Shown: positions 59,312-64,000 of the stretch, one piece after another
Position numbering within the stretch: the first letter of the stretch is position 1
Layout of the letters: each line of letters opens with the position of its first letter
Assembly: GCF_002218025.2 (NCBI RefSeq)
Contig: NZ_AP018680.1
Span: 1,922,001-1,986,000 of the forward strand
Source: Vibrio casei
GTDB lineage: Bacteria > Pseudomonadota > Gammaproteobacteria > Enterobacterales > Vibrionaceae
Direction of reading: 5' to 3'
DNA length: 64,000 bases
The notes under the pieces: generated by a model
The model's input: only the letters and a program-made list of their open reading frames with translations
Told to the model about the DNA's origin: nothing
The model's database searches: none
Position numbers and translations under genes: made by a program

Positions 59312-61195
59312 ATGACTCTTGATATCTCAAAGTATCCCACACTCGCACTGGCCAATACACCAGATGAGTTGCGACTATTACCGAAAGAAAGTTTATCACC
59401 ACTGTGTGATGAGCTTCGTACTTATTTGCTCAACTCAGTAAGCCAATCAAGCGGACATTTAGCATCAGGTTTAGGTACTGTCGAGCTAACCGTCGCGCTT
59501 CATTATGTTTATAACACCCCATTTGATCAATTAGTCTGGGATGTTGGTCATCAAGCCTACCCACATAAGATTCTAACGGGCCGTCGTGAGCGCATGTCGA
59601 CCATTCGTCAAAAAGATGGTTTACACCCTTTTCCATGGCGTGATGAAAGTGAATACGACACGCTTTGTGTTGGCCACTCTTCAACCTCGATCAGTGCGGC
59701 TTTGGGTATGGCAATTAGTGCGGAAAAAGAAGGCAAAGATCGTAAAGTCGTCAGCGTCATTGGTGATGGTGCCATTACTGCAGGAATGGCATTTGAGGCC
59801 ATGAATCACGCAGGTGATGTCCATGCCGATATGTTAGTAATCTTAAACGATAATGAAATGTCGATTTCTGAAAATGTTGGCGCGCTAAACAACCACCTTG
59901 CACAGCTATTAACCGGTAACTTCTACACATCAATTCGTGAAGGTGGCAAGAAAGTTCTGTCGAATGTACCGCCAATCAAAGAATTGGTTCGTCGCACCGA
60001 AGAGCATCTAAAAGGCATGGTAGTTCCGGGCACTATGTTTGAAGAGCTCGGTTTTAATTACATTGGCCCTGTTGACGGTCATGATGTTAAAGAGCTAGTC
60101 AAAACGCTGAAAAATATGCGAGGCTTAAAAGGCCCTCAGTTTTTACACGTGATGACCAAAAAAGGCAAAGGCTATGAACCTGCGGAGAAAGATCCGATTG
60201 GTTATCATGGCGTGCCAAAGTTTGATCCAAAAGAAACAAGCTTACCGAAAAGCAGTGGCAGTAAACCAACCTTCTCAAAAATATTTGGTGATTTTCTTTG
60301 TGACATGGCCGCTCAAGATCCAAAACTGATGGCAATAACTCCCGCCATGCGTGAAGGATCTGGTATGGTGCGTTTTTCAAAAGAATTTCCACAGCAATAT
60401 TTTGATGTCGCCATTGCCGAACAACATGCGGTCACCTTAGCGGCCGGTATGGCTATTGGTGGCCAACACCCAATTGTCGCGATCTACTCTACTTTTTTAC
60501 AGCGTGGCTACGATCAATTAATTCACGATGTGGCGATCATGAATCTTCCCGTTATGTTTGCTATTGATCGTGCAGGTTTAGTTGGCGCTGATGGTCAAAC
60601 TCACCAAGGCGCGTTTGATCTTAGCTTTATGCGCTGCATTCCAAACATGGTGATAATGGCACCAAGCGATGAAAATGAATGTCGCCAAATGCTCTATACT
60701 GGCCACAAACACCAAGGCCCAAGTGCGGTGCGTTACCCTAGAGGTTCTGGCTGTGGTGCAGAGATACAAGCCGACATGACCGAACTTGAAATGGGCAAAG
60801 GGCGTATGGTTCGTGAAAGTTCAGCTCAAGTAGGTTCAGGTAAGAAAGTCGCGATTTTATCTTTTGGTACTTTCCTACCAGAAGCCTTAAAAGCCGCTGA
60901 AAACCTAGATGCCTCTGTTGCCGATATGCGCTTTGTTAAACCGCTTGATGAATTGCTAGTACTGCAACTCGCTCAAGAACACGATGTACTGGTCACACTA
61001 GAAGAAAACGTCATAGCAGGTGGTGCTGGCTCTGGTGTAATAGAGTTACTTATGCAGCGCAAACAAATCAAACCCGTATTGCAACTTGGCTTACCGGATA
61101 AGTTTATTCATCAAGGTACACAAGATGAATTATATGCTGAACTGGGATTAGATGTGGTTGGGATGGAGAAGAAGATAACCGATTATTTAAGTTAA
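59312..61195 (+). CDS. dxs: 1-deoxy-D-xylulose-5-phosphate synthase
   Basis: Thiamine-diphosphate enzyme that condenses pyruvate and glyceraldehyde 3-phosphate to DXP, the precursor of isoprenoids, thiamine and pyridoxal. The ThDP motif runs from [20 protein letters not shown] to NDNEMSIS (about 150-185). The transketolase-like pyrimidine domain has [17 protein letters not shown] near 360, and the C-terminal domain is complete. The 627-residue length is normal. Last of the xseB-ispA-dxs unit and closed by a strong terminator. Confidence 0.98.
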   Translation: MTLDISKYPTLALANTPDELRLLPKESLSPLCDELRTYLLNSVSQSSGHLASGLGTVELTVALHYVYNTPFDQLVWDVGHQAYPHKILTGRRERMSTIRQKDGLHPFPWRDESEYDTLCVGHSSTSISAALGMAISAEKEGKDRKVVSVIGDGAITAGMAFEAMNHAGDVHADMLVILNDNEMSISENVGALNNHLAQLLTGNFYTSIREGGKKVLSNVPPIKELVRRTEEHLKGMVVPGTMFEELGFNYIGPVDGHDVKELVKTLKNMRGLKGPQFLHVMTKKGKGYEPAEKDPIGYHGVPKFDPKETSLPKSSGSKPTFSKIFGDFLCDMAAQDPKLMAITPAMREGSGMVRFSKEFPQQYFDVAIAEQHAVTLAAGMAIGGQHPIVAIYSTFLQRGYDQLIHDVAIMNLPVMFAIDRAGLVGADGQTHQGAFDLSFMRCIPNMVIMAPSDENECRQMLYTGHKHQGPSAVRYPRGSGCGAEIQADMTELEMGKGRMVRESSAQVGSGKKVAILSFGTFLPEALKAAENLDASVADMRFVKPLDELLVLQLAQEHDVLVTLEENVIAGGAGSGVIELLMQRKQIKPVLQLGLPDKFIHQGTQDELYAELGLDVVGMEKKITDYLS

Positions 61196-61216
61196 AGTTT
61201 TAACAATAAAACCTTC

Positions 61217-61246
61217 AAAAAAGGACGAGCAATCGTCCTTTTTTTA
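61217..61246. terminator. Bidirectional terminator after dxs
   Basis: AAAAAAGGACGA pairs perfectly with TCGTCCTTTTTT across a 4-base loop, giving a T-run on either strand. It lies between convergent dxs and the monooxygenase-like gene. Confidence 0.93.
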
Positions 61247-61352
61247 TCTTGTTGGTGTGAATCTAAATAAGTTGTCAATCAGGAAGAATTTTCATTAACA
61301 ATGATTAACTATCAATAACGTTGTATTTCTTGCTTATTAGATCATCAAAAGA

Positions 61353-61703
61353 TTAAAATTTAGGCGCATCGAAATTATTAGGTTCATCAGTGTAAATAGC
61401 GACATTCGATTTCTCAACAAGACCAGTTTCATCAACACATTGCAGCTGGAAAAAATCACCAATTTCTTTACGTTGGCAATGCGCTTCGAATGCTTCATTA
61501 CTTTCCCAGATCTCATGAAAAGCAATCGGATAGCTTTCTCCGCCCGCAAAAGGGCTAGTGCGGTGGCGTGTAACCACATATTGTAAGCAGCCATCTTCAC
61601 GCAAGGTGTTGGGCTCTAGGGCTTGTAAAACAGAAAATAACTCATCAAGTTTGCCTTCTTTAGGCTGAAACTGAGCAACACAATACACTTTCTTAGACAT
61701 CAT
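61353..61703 (-). CDS. Putative antibiotic biosynthesis monooxygenase-like (ABM) domain protein
   Basis: A 116-residue dimeric alpha/beta-barrel type protein, similar to YgiN-like quinol monooxygenases. The fold pattern is seen in VYCVAQFQPKEGKLDELFSVLQALEPNTLREDGCLQYVV and in FHEIWESNEAFEAHCQ. Family members act without cofactor on quinols or have unknown targets; I cannot tell here. Two adjacent ATG codons follow AGGA (61703 or 61700). It lies ten bases after pgpA on the same strand, so they may be co-transcribed. Confidence 0.82.
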   Translation of the reverse strand: MMSKKVYCVAQFQPKEGKLDELFSVLQALEPNTLREDGCLQYVVTRHRTSPFAGGESYPIAFHEIWESNEAFEAHCQRKEIGDFFQLQCVDETGLVEKSNVAIYTDEPNNFDAPKF

Positions 61704-61712
61704 TCTTTCCTA

Positions 61713-62231
61713 CTAATTAAACCAATACACTACCACCAGCCATAAGCTAATGGCTGAAAATATTCCGGCTAACACATCATCTATCATAATCCCAAAGCCA
61801 CCGTGAACATGACGGTCAAGTAAACTAATCGGCCATGGTTTCACCATATCAAAGAGCCGAAACAACACAAAACCAATGGCGATAATTTTCCAATCATAGA
61901 CCGCTAGGCCCATCATAGGCACTACGCTCATCGTGATCCAAAAGCCTACAAATTCATCCCAAACTATTGCGCCATGATCATGTACCTGCATATCATCTGA
62001 TGTTTTTTGGCAAATGGTTACCCCTAAAATAGCGGCGAGCACCACTACGATACAATAAAGCACAACCGGTAATTGCACCAAAAGTAAGTAAAAAGGCAAA
62101 GAAGCTAATGTTCCCATCGTGCCAGGAACAATTTTTGATAACCCACTGCCAAATCCCACCGCCAATAAATGCCAAGGGTTTGATAATTTAATACGAGAGC
62201 GGGGATCCACCATTCCTGTTTGCTGCGACAT
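61713..62231 (-). CDS. pgpA: Phosphatidylglycerophosphatase A
   Basis: Inner-membrane phosphatase that makes phosphatidylglycerol from its 3-phosphate. The 172-residue protein has the PgpA motifs: FGSGLSKIVPGTMGTLASLP near 27-46, VWDEFVGFW near 90, and FRLFDMVKPWPISLLDRHVHGGFGIMIDDVLAG near 125-155. AAGG precedes the ATG. It follows thiL by 29 bases; the nusB-thiL-pgpA order matches Escherichia coli. Confidence 0.96.
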   Translation of the reverse strand: MSQQTGMVDPRSRIKLSNPWHLLAVGFGSGLSKIVPGTMGTLASLPFYLLLVQLPVVLYCIVVVLAAILGVTICQKTSDDMQVHDHGAIVWDEFVGFWITMSVVPMMGLAVYDWKIIAIGFVLFRLFDMVKPWPISLLDRHVHGGFGIMIDDVLAGIFSAISLWLVVVYWFN

Positions 62232-62260
62232 GATTGTGCCTTTATTTCTAATATAAAAGA

Positions 62261-63268
62261 TTAATTAAAATGATCAAAACCTTGCTGTATCGATGCTTCT
62301 TCTTCGTTCGAAATAATGGCATCGTTACGTAAGAATTTGATTAAATGAGTCGATGATTCATTCGCTTCATCACGCGCGATGATCTGACCGATACAATGCG
62401 CTTGAGTGTTACTTCTAGTCTGTAATGCTTCAAATATCGCTTTATTTTTTTGAGGGACGGTAAAGCACAATTCATACTCCTCACCGCTACACAGCGCAAC
62501 ATGGTGAGCGCGTGTCTCGATACCATCATAAAAAGCAATTAATTCAGAAGATATAGGGAGTTTATCTAAATGCACTTTAGCGTTGACGCATGATGCTTTA
62601 AGAATATGCTTAATATCAGAAATCAAACCATCGGAAATATCAATACAGCTGGACGCGACACCAAGCAAAGATTGTGCGAAATCTACTCTCGATTCGGCTC
62701 TAAAGTGTCTATTTATTAGGGTTTGTGCAAATGGCTTAATCAAATTATGTTCATCTAATATAGCGTCAAGACCAGCATGACTATCACCTAAAGTACCGCT
62801 CACATAAATCCAATCCCCTACTTTAGCACCACTACGAGTAAGCGCTTGACCGTAAGGAACAAAACCTTGAATAGTAAAGGTAATGGTTAATGGTCCCTTG
62901 GTTGTGTCTCCGCCTATCAACTGTAAATGATGAGCATCCGCTAGCGCAAACATACTGTCGCAAAAAGACTCTAACCACGCTTCATCAAGTTCTGGCATCG
63001 AAATCGCCATTGAAAGCCAAGCGGGAGTCGCTCCCATTGCAGCCAAGTCACTAATGTTGGACATCAACGCTTTATACGCCACATCGCTAGGATCTGCATC
63101 ATGAAGAAAATGGGTGCCTAGCACCACAGTATCAGTACTGACTGCAAGCTGATAGCCTTGAGGTACCGTGAGTAATGCACAATCATCCCCTAACGCTATC
63201 TGTACATCACTACGGTTTGGCTGACGAGCAGCAAAGTATTTGTCAATTAGATTAAATTCACCAGACAT
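62261..63268 (-). CDS. thiL: Thiamine-monophosphate kinase
   Basis: Phosphorylates thiamine monophosphate to the active cofactor thiamine diphosphate. The PurM-like fold shows LGDDCALL near 27, the conserved STDTVVLGTHFL near 45, and MSNISDLAAMGATPAWL. The GGDTTKGPLTITFTIQG and DISDGL metal and nucleotide sites are complete. The 335-residue length is normal. The ribosome-binding site is weak. It follows nusB past a terminator-like hairpin. Confidence 0.96.
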   Translation of the reverse strand: MSGEFNLIDKYFAARQPNRSDVQIALGDDCALLTVPQGYQLAVSTDTVVLGTHFLHDADPSDVAYKALMSNISDLAAMGATPAWLSMAISMPELDEAWLESFCDSMFALADAHHLQLIGGDTTKGPLTITFTIQGFVPYGQALTRSGAKVGDWIYVSGTLGDSHAGLDAILDEHNLIKPFAQTLINRHFRAESRVDFAQSLLGVASSCIDISDGLISDIKHILKASCVNAKVHLDKLPISSELIAFYDGIETRAHHVALCSGEEYELCFTVPQKNKAIFEALQTRSNTQAHCIGQIIARDEANESSTHLIKFLRNDAIISNEEEASIQQGFDHFN

Positions 63269-63323
63269 AGGGCATCGCTGTTAGTAAAAATGAAAAGTGG
63301 ATATAGGTCGGAAATAGTATACA

Positions 63324-63350
63324 AAAAAGGCCAGCACATGGCTGACCTTT
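63324..63350 (-). terminator. Terminator between nusB and thiL
   Basis: On the minus strand AAAGG pairs with CCTTT and CAGC with GCTG, with one mismatch between, followed by six T. It lies 18 bases after the nusB stop. Confidence 0.8.
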
Positions 63351-63368
63351 AAGGCAGAAAAATAAAGA

Positions 63369-63836
63369 TTATTTTTTGCGAACGTGAGGTGCCGCTTTAT
63401 CAAGCACACCATTAATAAACTTATGGCTGTCTTCTGCTGCGAATACTTTTGCAAGTTCAATCGCTTCGTTGATCACCACTTTATAAGGTACATCATCACG
63501 CTTGGTCATTTCGTACATCGCAAGACGAAGTAAAGCCAATTCCATCATGTCCAAATCTTGCATTGGACGAGATAGATAAGGACGTAACTTACTGTCTAAT
63601 TCCATATTAGCATTCACAACACCAGACAATAGGTCTTGGAAATAAGCCACATCCGTTTCTGGTGCTTTTAAGCTTGGTTCTAAAGCATGATTTTCTTCTT
63701 CATCATACTTTCCACCGGTTAGAAATTGATGTTCAATTGTGGCCACATTTTCTTTAGTGACCTGCCAAGAGTATATTGCTTGTAGTGCGAATTGACGTGC
63801 ATTACGACGTGCGGCTGGTTTCACGCGAGCCCCCAT
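63369..63836 (-). CDS. nusB: Transcription antitermination factor NusB
   Basis: Binds boxA RNA with S10 in rRNA antitermination. The 155-residue all-helical protein begins with the basic [18 protein letters not shown] and ends with [28 protein letters not shown], both family features. It is slightly longer than the Escherichia coli protein (139), mainly at the N-terminus and the segment around residues 38-55. It follows ribH by 21 bases. Confidence 0.97.
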   Translation of the reverse strand: MGARVKPAARRNARQFALQAIYSWQVTKENVATIEHQFLTGGKYDEEENHALEPSLKAPETDVAYFQDLLSGVVNANMELDSKLRPYLSRPMQDLDMMELALLRLAMYEMTKRDDVPYKVVINEAIELAKVFAAEDSHKFINGVLDKAAPHVRKK

Positions 63837-63857
63837 AAGGAATTAGATTGCAAAAAA

Positions 63858-64000
63858 TTAGTTAATTTCATTTAGAACGTTGATCATCTCAAGTGCGCTA
63901 AGAGCAGCTTCTTGCCCTTTGTTACCAGCCTTGGTACCTGCGCGTTCAATCGCTTGATCGATGGTATCGACTGTCAATACACCAAATGCTACTGGAAGAG
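63858..64000 (-). CDS. ribH: 6,7-dimethyl-8-ribityllumazine synthase (C-terminal part)
   Basis: Penultimate step of riboflavin synthesis. Only the last 47 codons are in the window; the start lies beyond base 64000. The visible end reads [20 protein letters not shown] and continues with [20 protein letters not shown], which is the typical C-terminal region of the family, including the conserved GVLT and [10 protein letters not shown] parts. The ribH-nusB-thiL-pgpA order agrees with relatives. Also named ribE in some schemes. Confidence 0.95.
   Translation of the reverse strand, partial: LPVAFGVLTVDTIDQAIERAGTKAGNKGQEAALSALEMINVLNEIN

Overview
The window is a stretch of core chromosome from a low-GC gammaproteobacterium (roughly 40% G+C by eye). 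Gene content and order point to the Vibrionaceae, and the low G+C together with the protein sequences make Aliivibrio the most likely genus; that assignment is inferred from family resemblance, not tested. I found no transposase, integrase, phage gene, CRISPR array, tRNA or rRNA gene, and no toxin-antitoxin or defence island. Nearly every gene is a recognisable housekeeping gene or a conserved family of unknown function.

Layout: 1-1580 holds the end of a YqhD-type alcohol dehydrogenase gene and a glutathione S-transferase gene. 1685-5768 holds a DUF2066 gene, upp, and the divergent purM-purN pair with a PurR box over its promoter. 5923-10224 holds yafJ and gmhA, then the divergent fadE with a promoter and FadR-type operator. 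10310-13173 has dnaQ facing away from rnhA, and a yafS-type methyltransferase gene facing away from gloB. 13364-17746 has mltD, yafD, glnB and tilS. 17868-37419 is the large minus-strand macro-operon for translation, isoprenoid, envelope and replication genes: rpsB-tsf-pyrH-frr-uppS-cdsA-dxr-rseP-bamA-skp-lpxD-fabZ-lpxA-lpxB-rnhB-dnaE-accA. Hairpins resembling intrinsic terminators punctuate it at several junctions.

37788-41879 holds map, glnD and yaeH. 41948-46240 is rich in small conserved genes: truC, yqcC, a DUF3549 gene, a DUF3301 gene, a 95-residue unknown, yaiI and a DUF2310 gene. 46250-52660 holds syd facing away from queF, a membrane TPR protein with a degenerate GGDEF-like domain, ppnN and xni. 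52708-55846 is a tightly packed minus-strand set (gcvA, an alpha/beta hydrolase gene, ygdD, rlmM). The small RNA gene gcvB lies divergent to gcvA. 56325-64000 holds thiI, xseB-ispA-dxs, a monooxygenase-like gene, pgpA, thiL, nusB and the end of ribH.

Several groups work together. dxs, ispA, dxr and uppS carry isoprenoid synthesis from deoxyxylulose phosphate to undecaprenyl diphosphate. fabZ, accA, lpxA, lpxD and lpxB couple fatty-acid and lipid A synthesis, with bamA, skp and rseP in outer-membrane assembly and its stress response. glnB and glnD are the PII protein and its modifying enzyme. dxs and thiI can feed the thiamine pathway that thiL completes.

I did not find a convincing undescribed system. 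The best second-look items are the degenerate GGDEF/TPR protein, a 13-C homopolymer between yaeH and truC, a KfrA-N-like 95-residue protein, several strong unexplained stem-loops, and the gcvB and FadR/PurR regulatory sites.
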